64,000 bases of DNA from JAAYCI01 sp964371725 (GTDB lineage Bacteria > Bacillota > Clostridia > Oscillospirales > Ruminococcaceae). The stretch lies in NCBI GenBank assembly GCA_964371725.1, contig CAYJNQ010000007.1, positions 1 to 64,000 on the forward strand, read 5' to 3'. A program made the position numbers and the translations under genes. A model generated the notes under the pieces. It was given only the letters and a program-made list of their open reading frames with translations. It made no database searches and was not told the origin of the DNA. Positions 1 to 8,483 of this stretch are shown here, piece by piece; the first letter of the stretch is position 1; each line of letters begins with the position of its first letter.

Positions 1-207
1 ATCGTTCATCTTCCTTTTTTTTTGCCATCTTTAGTCATATGGTCATCCTATCTCATAGCAATGTCCCTATCATACGACAGCTTCAGAAAGAAATCAAGAC
101 ACAGGACAATTATTTGTTGAATTTGTCTGGTTCTGAGTCTTATTTTAAGGCATTTTCACAAAGTCTTGCGGTGTTCTCAAAAAGACAAGCTTGTTTTTTT
201 CCATAAA

Positions 208-238
208 GAAACAGACAGGTGCAGAACCCGTCTGTTTC
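208..238 (-). terminator. Probable dapL terminator hairpin
   Basis: GAAACAGAC and GTCTGTTTC form a perfect 9-bp stem around a 13-nt loop, about 60 bases past the dapL stop. On the minus strand it is followed by TTTATGG, so the U-tract is weak. Confidence 0.5.
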
Positions 239-268
239 TCAGGCTGGCAATAAAGCGCCAATTGCCTG
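238..268. repeat. Dispersed intergenic repeat, copy 1
   Basis: CTCAGGCTGGCAATAAAGCG followed by CCAATTGCC closely matches 4895-4922. Both copies sit immediately beside a terminator-like hairpin. Within this copy GGCAAT and ATTGCC can pair. Confidence 0.45.
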
Positions 269-296
269 CATTCATCTCTTTCATACTTTGCAAGCG

Positions 297-1487
297 CTAT
301 AGATTTTTCAGGAATTCGGCAAGGCGCAAAGAGGCCTCTTTGGTTTGTTCGGCGTTGCCAAAACCGGTAAGTCGGAAATAGCCCTCGCCGCCGGCACCAA
401 AACCCACACCCGGTGTGCCCACAAGCTTTGCTTTTTCCAAAAGAAGGTCAAAAAACTCCCAACTTTTGAGGCCGTTTGGGCACTCGAGCCAAATGTAGGG
501 GCTGTTGATGCCGCCTGTGTACCAAATACCGGCATCGTCGAGTACTTTCGCAATCATTTTCGCATTTTTCTTGTAGTAGGCCACATTCTCGAAACTGGCT
601 TTCAATCCCTGTTCCGTGAAAACGGCCTCGGCTGCACGCTGCACCACATAGGGAACCTCATTGTATTTCGACTGCTGGCGGCGGCTCCACATCCCGTGTA
701 AATCTTCCCCGGCCGGTTTCAGGGCCTTGGGCACAACGGTATAACCGCAACGCAAGCCTGTAAACCCGGCTGTTTTCGAAAGGGAACAAATTTCCACCAC
801 GCACTCTTTGGCGCCTTCAATTTCATAGGCGGAATGTGGCACATCGTCATCTTCCACAAAGCACTCGTAGGCAGCATCATACAAAATAACGGCACCACAA
901 TCTTTGGCATATTGCACCCAAGCGGCCAGTTTCTCGCGGGTAAAGGCTGCACCGGTGGGGTTGTTCGGGCTACAAAGGTAAATGATGTCCGCTTTGATAT
1001 CTTTTGGCGGCATTGGCAAAAAGCCGTTTTCACGTGTCCCCTTCACATATTCAATTTTGCGTCCGGCCATGATGTTTGTATCTACATAAGCGGGATACAC
1101 GGGGTCCGGAATGAGCACAAGGTTATCTTGCGTGAACAGCTCCACAAAGTTGCCACAGTCGCTTTTGGCGCCATCGGAAACAAAAACCTCATCGGCTTCC
1201 AGGCTTACACCGTGCTTGTTTTGATAGTATCCGGCAATGGCTTCGCGCAAGAAGGAATAGCCATGCTCCGGCCCATAGCCACGAAAGCTCTCGGCTTCGC
1301 CCATCTCGGCGCCTGCTTTTTGCAGTGCTTCTATTACGGGTTTTGCCAAGGGGCGCGTCACATCGCCAATGCCAAGGCGAATGATGTCTGCCGTGGGGTT
1401 TGCCTCTTTATAGGCGGCAATACGGCGAGCCATATCGATGAACAAATAGCTCTTGGCCAAATTTTGATAGTTCGGATTCAATTGCAT
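297..1487 (-). CDS. dapL: LL-diaminopimelate aminotransferase
   Basis: This 396-residue PLP-dependent aminotransferase would convert tetrahydrodipicolinate directly to LL-2,6-diaminopimelate with glutamate as amino donor, replacing the DapD/C/E acylation steps of lysine and peptidoglycan precursor synthesis. The N-terminus is characteristic of DapL, with RLGIGDVTRPL near residue 37. CSPNNPTG and the lysine motif SLSKTAGFTGLRCGY mark the fold-type I cofactor site. The length matches the family. The ATG at 1487 is preceded by AAAGGAGA. The gene lies 35 bases downstream of the DUF1846 gene on the same strand, so the two are probably cotranscribed. A hairpin at 208-238 follows. Confidence 0.95.
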   Translation of the reverse strand: MQLNPNYQNLAKSYLFIDMARRIAAYKEANPTADIIRLGIGDVTRPLAKPVIEALQKAGAEMGEAESFRGYGPEHGYSFLREAIAGYYQNKHGVSLEADEVFVSDGAKSDCGNFVELFTQDNLVLIPDPVYPAYVDTNIMAGRKIEYVKGTRENGFLPMPPKDIKADIIYLCSPNNPTGAAFTREKLAAWVQYAKDCGAVILYDAAYECFVEDDDVPHSAYEIEGAKECVVEICSLSKTAGFTGLRCGYTVVPKALKPAGEDLHGMWSRRQQSKYNEVPYVVQRAAEAVFTEQGLKASFENVAYYKKNAKMIAKVLDDAGIWYTGGINSPYIWLECPNGLKSWEFFDLLLEKAKLVGTPGVGFGAGGEGYFRLTGFGNAEQTKEASLRLAEFLKNL

Positions 1488-1522
1488 GGTCTTTCTCCTT
1501 TATTCTGTATACGTCTTTCACT

Positions 1523-3013
1523 TTAACGGAAATATAAATCTGTGGTAGGGAATTTTGGTTCGCTGGTCAAATGGATGCCCAGCTTTAAGAAGGTGTCATT
1601 GTCGTCTTGGGTGATGATGTCGGATGCGTGTGCCTCGCAACCCCGTAGCTTAGGCAACTGTTTTAGCGCCATCTCGGCTGTTGGGTTCGTGGCCGCGGAA
1701 ATGGACAATGCCTGCAACACCTCTTCCAGTTTCAACACCGGATAGCGGCTGCCCAAAATTTCCTTTTTCATGCGGATGATGGGTTCGAGCACTATGGGGG
1801 AAATCAAGAGCATATCATCGGCAATGCCCGCGAGCATTTTGATGGAATTGAGCACCACACTGGCCGTATCATTCATGAGTTCGCTGCTTTTTCCGGTTAC
1901 GATGCGTTCGTCATGCAATCCAATGGCAATCACGCTGTGGCCGGAATTTTCTGCTTTCTCCAAGGCGGGCTTCACCACACGGCGCTCGGTTGTGTGTAAA
2001 TCTAAGTTGCTCATCAAAAATTCAATCCGTTTGATGGCCTCTACATCTTGAAGACCTTTTTGGTACTCCACACTGGTTTTGTAAAAACGGCGAATAATCT
2101 CCTGCCTTGCAGCGCTTTGCACCACGGAATCGTTTTCAATGCATCGGCCAATCATATTCACACCCATGTCTGTGGGAGATTTATATACATCCTCGCCCGT
2201 GATGCGTTTCAAAATGGCGCGTACCACCGGAAATACCTCAATGTCACGGTTGTAGTTCACGGCGGTTGTTTCATAGGCCTCCAAATGGAACGGGTCTATC
2301 ATGTTCACATCTTTTAAATCTACAGTGGCCGCTTCATAGGCAATGTTCACCGGGTGTTTCAAAGGCAAATCCCACACGGGAAAAGTCTCGTATTTTGCAT
2401 AGCCGGCTTTTACGCCGTTTTTTTGCTCGTGATACAGCTGGGAAAGGCAAGTGGCAAGTTTTCCACATCCAGGACCCGGGGCGGTTACCACCACCAAGGG
2501 ACGGCTGGTTTCGATGTACGGATTGGCCCCATACCCGCGCTCGGATACAATGGTATCCACATCTGAGGGGTAGCCCTCGGTGAGGGTGTGAATGTATACG
2601 CGCTCGCCACGCAGCTCTAATTTCTGGCGGAAGGCCTGTGCCGCAGGTTGCCCTGTGAACTGTGTGATGAGCACCGAACCGATGTACAAGTCCATTTTCC
2701 GCAGGTTGTCAATCAGGCGCATCACGTCCATGTCATAGGTGATGCCAATATCGGCACGCATTTTATTTTGCTCGATGGCACCGGCTGAAATGCACAAAAT
2801 AATTTCGGCTTGATCGCGCAGTTGGCAAAGCAATTTCACTTTGGCATTCACATCAAACCCCGGCAATACACGTGCCGCATGATAATCGTCGAACAGTTTT
2901 CCCCCAAATTCCAAATACAACTTTTTATAACTTTCCACTCGCTCACGAATGCGCTTGCTCTGCTCTGTCAAATACATTTCGTTGTTAAAACCTGTCTGTA
3001 CCGGCACAAACAT
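1523..3013 (-). CDS. DUF1846 domain-containing protein
   Basis: This 496-residue protein matches the DUF1846 family of large, conserved cytosolic proteins of Bacillota whose biochemical role is not established. Recognisable segments are LYLEFGGKLFDDYHAARVLPG near residue 33, the P-loop-like TAPGPGCGKLATC near residue 178, and KSPTDMGVNMIG in the second half. Full length for the family. The ATG at 3013 has GGGGG only three bases upstream, which is tight, but family members start at about this point. The gene is followed after 35 bases by dapL. I infer an operon but no functional link. Confidence 0.85.
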   Translation of the reverse strand: MFVPVQTGFNNEMYLTEQSKRIRERVESYKKLYLEFGGKLFDDYHAARVLPGFDVNAKVKLLCQLRDQAEIILCISAGAIEQNKMRADIGITYDMDVMRLIDNLRKMDLYIGSVLITQFTGQPAAQAFRQKLELRGERVYIHTLTEGYPSDVDTIVSERGYGANPYIETSRPLVVVTAPGPGCGKLATCLSQLYHEQKNGVKAGYAKYETFPVWDLPLKHPVNIAYEAATVDLKDVNMIDPFHLEAYETTAVNYNRDIEVFPVVRAILKRITGEDVYKSPTDMGVNMIGRCIENDSVVQSAARQEIIRRFYKTSVEYQKGLQDVEAIKRIEFLMSNLDLHTTERRVVKPALEKAENSGHSVIAIGLHDERIVTGKSSELMNDTASVVLNSIKMLAGIADDMLLISPIVLEPIIRMKKEILGSRYPVLKLEEVLQALSISAATNPTAEMALKQLPKLRGCEAHASDIITQDDNDTFLKLGIHLTSEPKFPTTDLYFR

Positions 3014-3060
3014 TCCCCCTTTTCCTCTTTTGCGCTTGTATAAGCTTATAAGAAAAACAC

Positions 3061-3096
3061 CTTTTCATTTTATCATAAGCTTTGCAAAATGAAAAG
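3061..3096 (-). terminator. Terminator after the histidine phosphatase gene
   Basis: CTTTTCATTTT and AAAATGAAAAG form an 11-bp, AT-rich stem with a 14-base loop 25 bases past the phosphatase stop. T-rich sequence follows on both strands, so it may act in both directions. Confidence 0.5.
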
Positions 3097-3120
3097 TTTT
3101 TTCGCTTAAGAGAATGCCTT

Positions 3121-3789
3121 TTACCGCACGTAGTACTTGCGAATTACATCTTCCCCTTGGGCGCCATAATACCCACCGGGCAGTGTTGCCATCACCTCCA
3201 CAAGCTCGTCTCGCATAATCATTCCCGCATCTGCACGTAGTGTGAATCCACAGCCATTGTCGCACATCCAAGAAGAGGGTGCCTGCCTTGGCAGACCCTT
3301 TTGGCTTAGCATGGACATGATGACGCCACCATGTGTGATGCAAGCCGCCTGGGAGATGCCGTTTTGAGCAAGATAGCGCATCATGTGCAAAAGTGCTTCC
3401 GCCGTGCGCTTTGCAAAACTTTGGCCACTTTCTCCACCGCTTGGCACATACTCGCTTTGGGGATCCAACCAACTGGCAAACTGTTCGTTGTTTTTTAGCT
3501 CTTCCATGGTTTTTCCTTCAAACTCGCCAAAACAGTTTTCACGCAAGGGTTCTAAAATGATTCTTTCTTTTACCTCGGGATACAGAATTTGAGCGCTTTC
3601 CAAGGCGCGTTTCATCGGCGAAGAAAAAACAAGGGGAACCGGAGGGTATTCGTAATGTTCGGCCAATTCCTTCAAACCCTGCTCTCCTTGTGGACAAAGT
3701 GGAATATCTAAATTTCCACCGGCAAAAATTCCCTCCCGGTTTCCCTGTGTAAGCCCATGACGAATAAGATGCAAGCGATAGCTTTTCAT
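3121..3789 (-). CDS. Histidine phosphatase (phosphoglycerate-mutase-like) protein
   Basis: This 222-residue protein belongs to the histidine phosphatase superfamily. The signature LIRHGLTQGNREG at residues 8-20 contains the nucleophilic histidine, and the second conserved histidine is in ITHGGVIM near residue 149. Members include cobalamin-pathway phosphatases and broad phosphatases; nothing in the sequence or neighbours fixes the substrate. The open frame extends 50 codons upstream, but ATG at 3789 has AGGAGG at the right spacing and gives the family's normal N-terminus. It is divergent from the XRE regulator at 4136. Confidence 0.85.
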   Translation of the reverse strand: MKSYRLHLIRHGLTQGNREGIFAGGNLDIPLCPQGEQGLKELAEHYEYPPVPLVFSSPMKRALESAQILYPEVKERIILEPLRENCFGEFEGKTMEELKNNEQFASWLDPQSEYVPSGGESGQSFAKRTAEALLHMMRYLAQNGISQAACITHGGVIMSMLSQKGLPRQAPSSWMCDNGCGFTLRADAGMIMRDELVEVMATLPGGYYGAQGEDVIRKYYVR

Positions 3790-4135
3790 CGTTGCCTCCT
3801 TTTTTATATTTTTCAAAATTTTTTCAGTTTGGTTTTCACAAGCAAAACCACAATATTTTGCGCTTTCGCAAAGCCAACAAAGCATATATTGAGTCAGCCC
3901 AAAAAACCACGGACAACTTTGGCAGTTTCGGCAGGCCATTTTCCGGTTTCGAGTGTTTACAAATTGTTTTCCTCTTGCTATACTTTACATTATGTATTCA
4001 CTGCGGTATCTGTTTTTAAATGTACTGCGTCCATAAAATGACGTGCGTTTTCGGGTGCGGTTCCTTCGAGGAAACGGCACTTGTCTGTATTGTCATTGGC
4101 ACGTCCAATAAACAAAAAAGGGGACATTTCATCGT
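3790..4135. other. Divergent intergenic region, 346 bases
   Basis: This stretch separates the histidine phosphatase (minus) from the XRE regulator (plus). It carries a good sigma-A-type promoter facing the regulator (3956-3984) and a small dyad, TTCCTTCGAGGAA, at 4061-4073. I see no gene in it. Confidence 0.6.
3956..3984 (+). promoter_or_regulatory. Sigma-A-type promoter for the XRE regulator gene
   Basis: TTTACA (3956-3961), a 17-base spacer and TATACT (3979-3984) give a near-consensus promoter about 150 bases before the start codon. A 5-bp dyad (4061-4073) lies in the resulting leader. Confidence 0.65.
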
Positions 4136-4846
4136 ATGGCTTCTGATTTCAGCCGCATCATCACCCTGCTGCGCAAAGAGAAGGGTGTTACACAAAAAAA
4201 AGCTGCCGAGGAACTGGGTCTTTCACAGGCCTTGCTAAGCCACTATGAAAAGGGTATTCGTGAATGTGGGTTGGAGTTTGTGGTAAAGGCGGCCAATTAT
4301 TACCAAGTTTCGTGCGATTATCTTTTGGGGCGCAGTGCCGACCGCAGTGGGTTAACACTCAATGTGGACGATATTCCGGCTCCCGAAACCACGAAAGATG
4401 GCCACTATAAGGGCAGCGTTTTGCCAACACTGAACCGAAAGCTTGTGTCGAACAGTTTAAACATTTTGTATGACAAACTGAACGCCTGCCCCGACCGGGA
4501 TTTGGTGAATGAAATCTCAGGCTACTTGATGATGAGTGTATACCGCATGTTCCGCCAAATGTACAGCAGTGCCCCCAAAAATGCTGCCAGTATGTTCAGT
4601 GTGCCCGAAACGCTTTGGCGTGGATACTGCACGGCCGCGCAAGATGTGGCTGCCGCCAATGTGTCGGCCATTTTAAAAGGGGATAACCCGCTGAGGAAAT
4701 CTTCGCTAAAAGATCTCTCGGCTTTTATGATGACCACAGAGAGCCTCTCCACAGACTATCCGCTGTATGCCAACAGCCTTTTGAACCTCATCAAAATCAG
4801 CGAGGAACGCATAGCAAGTCTTTCCCCGGAGAAAAAAGACAGCTAA
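4136..4846 (+). CDS. XRE-family helix-turn-helix regulator with uncharacterised C-terminal domain
   Basis: Residues 5-60 form a Cro/CI-type helix-turn-helix: RIITLLRKEKGVTQKKAAEEL, then LSQALLSHYEKG, then SCDYLLGRS. The remaining ~170 residues are mostly helical by eye and match no domain I recognise; this region may sense a ligand or drive oligomerisation. The protein is 236 residues. ATG at 4136 follows GGGGACATTTCATCGT. It has its own promoter (3956-3984) and two hairpins follow the stop, so it is probably transcribed alone. Autoregulation is plausible, but the only nearby dyad (4061-4073) is short. Confidence 0.8.
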   Translation: MASDFSRIITLLRKEKGVTQKKAAEELGLSQALLSHYEKGIRECGLEFVVKAANYYQVSCDYLLGRSADRSGLTLNVDDIPAPETTKDGHYKGSVLPTLNRKLVSNSLNILYDKLNACPDRDLVNEISGYLMMSVYRMFRQMYSSAPKNAASMFSVPETLWRGYCTAAQDVAAANVSAILKGDNPLRKSSLKDLSAFMMTTESLSTDYPLYANSLLNLIKISEERIASLSPEKKDS

Positions 4847-4865
4847 CAACGTAAGCCAAAATGAT

Positions 4866-4894
4866 AAAGGAAGCTTTTCTGCCGAAAAGGTTCC
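4866..4894. repeat. Hairpin repeat, first copy
   Basis: AGGAAGCTTTTC and GAAAAGGTTCCT form an imperfect stem nearly identical to the terminator hairpin at 5039-5066, differing at the loop. No U-tract follows this copy; it runs directly into the CAATAAAG repeat. Confidence 0.45.
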
Positions 4895-4922
4895 TCAGGC
4901 CGTCAATAAAGCACCAATTGCG
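4893..4922. repeat. Dispersed intergenic repeat, copy 2
   Basis: CCTCAGGCCGTCAATAAAGC followed by ACCAATTGCG closely matches 238-268. Like that copy, it abuts a hairpin on its left side. Confidence 0.45.
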
Positions 4923-4934
4923 TCGTCAGACTGC

Positions 4935-4986
4935 AAAATGCCGCGGCAGTTACATATCAACTATATGCGCCTTTGCGGCATTTTTT
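4935..4986 (+). terminator. Terminator after the XRE regulator gene
   Basis: AAAATGCCGC and GCGGCATTTTTT form a 10-bp stem ending in a T-tract, about 90 bases past the stop codon. Confidence 0.6.
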
Positions 4987-5038
4987 GCTTCCTAGCACTT
5001 GGCACTTTCTTGCCGCCCTGCACTTTTTTGACACTCTG

Positions 5039-5071
5039 AGGAAGCTTTTCTCCCGAAAAGGTTCCTTTTTT
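5039..5071. terminator. Terminator hairpin between the XRE regulator and trpS
   Basis: AGGAAGCTTTTC pairs with GAAAAGGTTCCT (one mismatch, 4-nt loop), followed by TTTTTT on the plus strand. It lies 45 bases past the trpS stop and is the second copy of the hairpin at 4866-4894. Confidence 0.55.
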
Positions 5072-5115
5072 ATCGCCCGTTTTCAGAGTCCTCTCAACAA
5101 AGGCAAGAGGTAAGT

Positions 5116-6123
5116 TTATTTTCGAAATTGCACAAAACCGACTTTTCGATATACTTTTTGCAGTGTGTGTTTTGCAAGCATCTGTGCCTTTTGCGAGCCT
5201 TCCTGCAAAACGGTTTCCAAATAGGATTTGTCTGCTAAAATGCGATGATATTCTTCCTGAATCGGCTCGAATACGGCAATCACACTTTCGGCCACGGCTA
5301 CTTTGAAATCTCCATAACCACGTCCTTCAAATTCTCGCACAATTTCCTCATCGTTTTTACCTGTCATGATGCTGTAAATGCTCATGAGGTTGGAAACGCC
5401 GGGTTTTTCCACGCTACGATATACCGCGGCCTCGCTGTCGGTAACGGCACGCTTGCATTTGCGCACAATGGTGTCGGCATCATCTGTCATCGAAATATAA
5501 CTGTTTGTATTTTCCTCGCTTTTGCTCATCTTGGCCGTGGGGGTTTGCAGGCTCATCACCTTTGCACCCTCGCTTGCAATCAGCGGTTCAGGCACGGTGA
5601 ATGTGTCGCTATAGGCGCCGTTAAAACGCACGGCAATGTTGCGTGCAAGCTCCACATGTTGTTTTTGGTCCACCCCCACGGGCACAAAGGCGGTGTTGTA
5701 CAGCAAGATATCCGCCGCCATCAGCACAGGATAATCAAACAGACCCGCATTTACATTTTCCGTATGTTTTTGGCTTTTGTCTTTGAATTGCGTCATGCGG
5801 GAAAGCTCGCCATACATCGTGTTACAGTTGAGCACCCAGCTGAGCTCTGCGTGCTGTGGCACCATGCTTTGCACAAACACAATGCTCTTTTCGGGGTCTA
5901 GCCCGGAGGCCAGCAACATGGCAGATGCCTCCAGTGTTTTACGCCGCAATTCGGCAGGGTTTTGGCGCACTGTAATGGCGTGCATATCCACCACACTGTA
6001 CAGGCAATCGTATTGTTCTTGCAAAGGTGCCCAGTGGCGCACTGCCCCCACATAGTTGCCCAAAGTAAATGTGCCCGAGGGCTGAATGCCGCTGAACACA
6101 CGCTTCTTATTTTGTGTTTCCAT
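5116..6123 (-). CDS. trpS: Tryptophanyl-tRNA synthetase
   Basis: This class I aminoacyl-tRNA synthetase charges tRNA-Trp. FSGIQPSGTFTLGNYVGA at residues 10-27 carries the HIGH-equivalent, and KMSKSEENTNSYI is the KMSKS loop. GVDQKQHVELARNIAVR is the conserved Rossmann-core segment. The length of 335 residues is normal. The frame is open 43 codons further upstream, but ATG at 6123 has GGGAGTG before it and starts at the usual point. A TTGAAT-N18-TATACT promoter lies at 6183-6212, leaving a leader of only about 50 bases, too short for a T-box. Confidence 0.95.
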   Translation of the reverse strand: METQNKKRVFSGIQPSGTFTLGNYVGAVRHWAPLQEQYDCLYSVVDMHAITVRQNPAELRRKTLEASAMLLASGLDPEKSIVFVQSMVPQHAELSWVLNCNTMYGELSRMTQFKDKSQKHTENVNAGLFDYPVLMAADILLYNTAFVPVGVDQKQHVELARNIAVRFNGAYSDTFTVPEPLIASEGAKVMSLQTPTAKMSKSEENTNSYISMTDDADTIVRKCKRAVTDSEAAVYRSVEKPGVSNLMSIYSIMTGKNDEEIVREFEGRGYGDFKVAVAESVIAVFEPIQEEYHRILADKSYLETVLQEGSQKAQMLAKHTLQKVYRKVGFVQFRK

Positions 6124-6182
6124 CTTGATACACTCCCATTTCGTTCCATGTTCATTTCTTTTGTAGAATTTTGTCCCTGTAA

Positions 6183-6212
6183 AGTATACCACGAAAAGCC
6201 CCTGCAATTCAA
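6183..6212 (-). promoter_or_regulatory. trpS promoter
   Basis: Read on the minus strand: TTGAAT, an 18-base spacer, TATACT. The start of transcription would fall near 6176. Confidence 0.6.
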
Positions 6213-6240
6213 ACCTTCCCCATCTTTTAAAGAGGCCCCT

Positions 6241-6615
6241 ATGAACCAACAAAAAAAGCCCCCTATTTTTTTCAAAAAAAGAGACCTTTTGCTTTTTGCG
6301 CTGATTTTAGCTGTATCGATTCTGCTGTTCTTTTTATTGTGGCCACGCATTTCTCCTCAGGAGGCGGTGGCAGTTGTGAGCATCGGGGTGGGCACAGAAC
6401 AAGAAACACAGAGAATATCGCTTTCTGAAAACAGGCTCGTTTCCATTGAAAATGGTGCTTTGCCTGTGTTTCTTTCGGTGGAGGATGGGAGCATCCGTTT
6501 TGTGAACTCGGTGTGCCCCGACCACCTCTGCGAGGACTTTGGCCTACTCAGCCATGAGGGAGACTGGGCCTCCTGCTTGCCGGCCGAGGTGTTTGTGCGT
6601 GTAGAGAGTACCTAA
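6241..6615 (+). CDS. NusG domain II-containing membrane-anchored protein
   Basis: This 124-residue protein has one N-terminal membrane helix (about residues 14-35, DLLLFALILAVSILLFFLLW), followed by an extracytoplasmic NusG-domain-II-like fold. The cysteine pattern VCPDHLCEDFG and SCLPAEVFVRV is typical of the NusG_II family of Bacillota, which often sits beside quinone/FMN or ApbE-related genes. No such partner is visible here. The larger open frame begins inside trpS on the opposite strand, but ATG at 6241 with AGAGG upstream is the sensible start. The gene converges with the ABC exporter gene, which overlaps its last four bases. Confidence 0.75.
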   Translation: MNQQKKPPIFFKKRDLLLFALILAVSILLFFLLWPRISPQEAVAVVSIGVGTEQETQRISLSENRLVSIENGALPVFLSVEDGSIRFVNSVCPDHLCEDFGLLSHEGDWASCLPAEVFVRVEST

Positions 6616-8483
6616 GCGCTCTCCTCTCCCGGCTCAAATTGGCTGTTGTACAAGCCGGCGTAAAAACCGGCTTTTTTCATCAGTTCGTTGTGGCTACCGG
6701 TTTCCACGATATCGCCATCGCGCATCACCAAAATCATGTCGGCATTGCGGATGGTGGAAAGGCGGTGTGCAATCACAAAGCTGGTTCGATTTTGCATCAA
6801 ATTGTCCATGGCCTTTTGAATGGCTACCTCGGTGCGCGTATCCACCGAGGAGGTCGCTTCATCCAAAATCAATATTTGTGGATTGGCCAAAATCGTGCGC
6901 GCAATCGTCAAAAGCTGCTTTTGCCCCTGGCTGATGTTGGAGGCATCTTCGTTGAGAACGGTGTTGTACCCATCCGGTAAAGTGCGGATAAAACGATGCG
7001 CCTGCGCGGTTTTCGAGGCCTCCATCACCTCTTCATCTGTGGCCGTGCGTCGCCCATAGCGAATGTTTTCAAGAATGCTGTCGCCGTATAACCAAGTCTC
7101 TTGCAACACCATGCCAAACATATCGCGCAAGTCTTTGCGCTTTAAATCCCGAATATCTTTCCCATCTATCGAAATGGTTCCGTCATTTACATCATAAAAT
7201 CGCATCAAAAGCTTTACCATCGTGGTTTTACCGGCGCCGGTAGGGCCTACGATGGCCACTTTTTGGCCGGGTTTTATCTTGGCCGAGAAGTTGTGAATGA
7301 TGGTTTTATCGGCCAAGTAGCCGAAGTTGACATCGGAGAACTGCACACTTGCCTGCATAACATGCACATCTGTGTCTTTTTCTACATCTTTGCTTTCCTC
7401 TTCCCCCTCCAGGAAGGCAAAAACACGCTCGGCAGCAGCGGCCGTTTGCTGCATCACATTGGAGGAATTGGCAATTTGTGACAGTGGCTGCGTAAAATTG
7501 CGCACATATTGAATAAATGCCTGGATATCGCCCACAGTAATCGAGCCGCTCAGGGTTAAAAAACCACCGGCCACACACATCATCACATAGCCAATGTTGC
7601 CCACCATCACCATAAGTGGCATCATCATGCCACTTAAAAACTGGCTTTTCCAAGCCGACGTATACAATTTTTTGTTCACCTTGGAAAAAGATTTCCGGCT
7701 TTCCTCTTCCCTGCCAAAGGCTTTTACCACAAGGTGCCCACCGTACATCTCTTCCACTTGGCCGTTGGCTTCGCCCAGATACTCCTGCTGTTGGGCAAAA
7801 TAGGGCTGGCTTCGTTTTACCACGGCGCGCACAAGCGCCATGGAAAGGGGTAAAATGAGCAAGGTGAGTAGTGTCATCCACACATTGATGGTTAGCATCA
7901 TAATGAGAACACCCAAAATGGTAGCGACACCGCTTATCAGCTGCGGTAAACTTTGTGTGAGAGTTTGCGTGAGCGTATCCACATCATTGGTGATGCGGCT
8001 GAGAACATCTCCATAGCTGTTGTTGTCGAAGTACGATAGTGGCAAACGGTCTATTTTTGCGCTGATATCGCGCCGCAATCGATAGCCCACCTTGTTGGAA
8101 ATGCCTGCAAGCAAAACACCCTGCAAGAGCATTAAAAGCGCCGATACAATATAGATGAGCAGTGCCAGCAAAAGCATATTGCGAACGGCGGCCAAATCGA
8201 TGCCACCCGTGTTTCCAATCATGGCCATAACGCCTGAGAAAATTTCATCGGTGGCACCCGCCAAAATGCGTGGCCCAAAGATGTTGAACACCGTGGAGCT
8301 TACCGCTAGCAAAATGCAACCGATAACAGCAGGCAAATACTTGCCGAGGTACTGAAGCAATTTTCGCATGGAGCCGCGAAAGTCCTTGGCTTTCTCACCG
8401 GGCATGAAGCTTTGCGGGCCTCTACCCATGGGGTCGCGTCCACGTGCAGGGCTTCTGTTTACTGAAGAGGATTCTTTGCTCAT
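6612..8483 (-). CDS. Heterodimeric ABC exporter, subunit with catalytic ATPase site
   Basis: This 623-residue half-transporter has a six-helix membrane domain (residues ~45-345) fused to a nucleotide-binding domain. Motifs are Walker A GPTGAGKTT, a non-canonical signature ISQGQKQ in place of SGGQ, and Walker B ILILDEATSSVD with the catalytic glutamate. With the upstream partner at 8480-10717 it forms a pair of the TM287/288 or LmrCD kind, where one ATP site is degenerate. Such exporters move drugs, lipids or peptides; the substrate is unknown. The reading frames overlap by four bases (ATGA), and AAAGGAGG precedes the start, indicating translational coupling. Confidence 0.9.
   Translation of the reverse strand: MSKESSSVNRSPARGRDPMGRGPQSFMPGEKAKDFRGSMRKLLQYLGKYLPAVIGCILLAVSSTVFNIFGPRILAGATDEIFSGVMAMIGNTGGIDLAAVRNMLLLALLIYIVSALLMLLQGVLLAGISNKVGYRLRRDISAKIDRLPLSYFDNNSYGDVLSRITNDVDTLTQTLTQSLPQLISGVATILGVLIMMLTINVWMTLLTLLILPLSMALVRAVVKRSQPYFAQQQEYLGEANGQVEEMYGGHLVVKAFGREEESRKSFSKVNKKLYTSAWKSQFLSGMMMPLMVMVGNIGYVMMCVAGGFLTLSGSITVGDIQAFIQYVRNFTQPLSQIANSSNVMQQTAAAAERVFAFLEGEEESKDVEKDTDVHVMQASVQFSDVNFGYLADKTIIHNFSAKIKPGQKVAIVGPTGAGKTTMVKLLMRFYDVNDGTISIDGKDIRDLKRKDLRDMFGMVLQETWLYGDSILENIRYGRRTATDEEVMEASKTAQAHRFIRTLPDGYNTVLNEDASNISQGQKQLLTIARTILANPQILILDEATSSVDTRTEVAIQKAMDNLMQNRTSFVIAHRLSTIRNADMILVMRDGDIVETGSHNELMKKAGFYAGLYNSQFEPGEESA

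Larger units (their letters stand above)
1..296. other. Gene-free left edge with a terminator and a repeat copy
   Basis: I see no convincing gene here; the short open frames lack ribosome binding sites. The stretch lies downstream of the minus-strand dapL gene. It holds a terminator-like hairpin (208-238) and, directly beside it, a copy of a short repeat (238-268) that recurs at 4893-4921. The first 200 bases are AT-rich and may contain control sequences of a gene outside the window. Confidence 0.5.

Noticed and set aside
166..381. 71-codon open frame at the left edge
   Set aside because: It overlaps the dapL end in antisense, spans the terminator hairpin and has no binding site.
6124..6240. 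T-box leader for trpS
   Set aside because: The promoter leaves only about 50 leader bases, no T-box sequence is visible, and no terminator lies before trpS.
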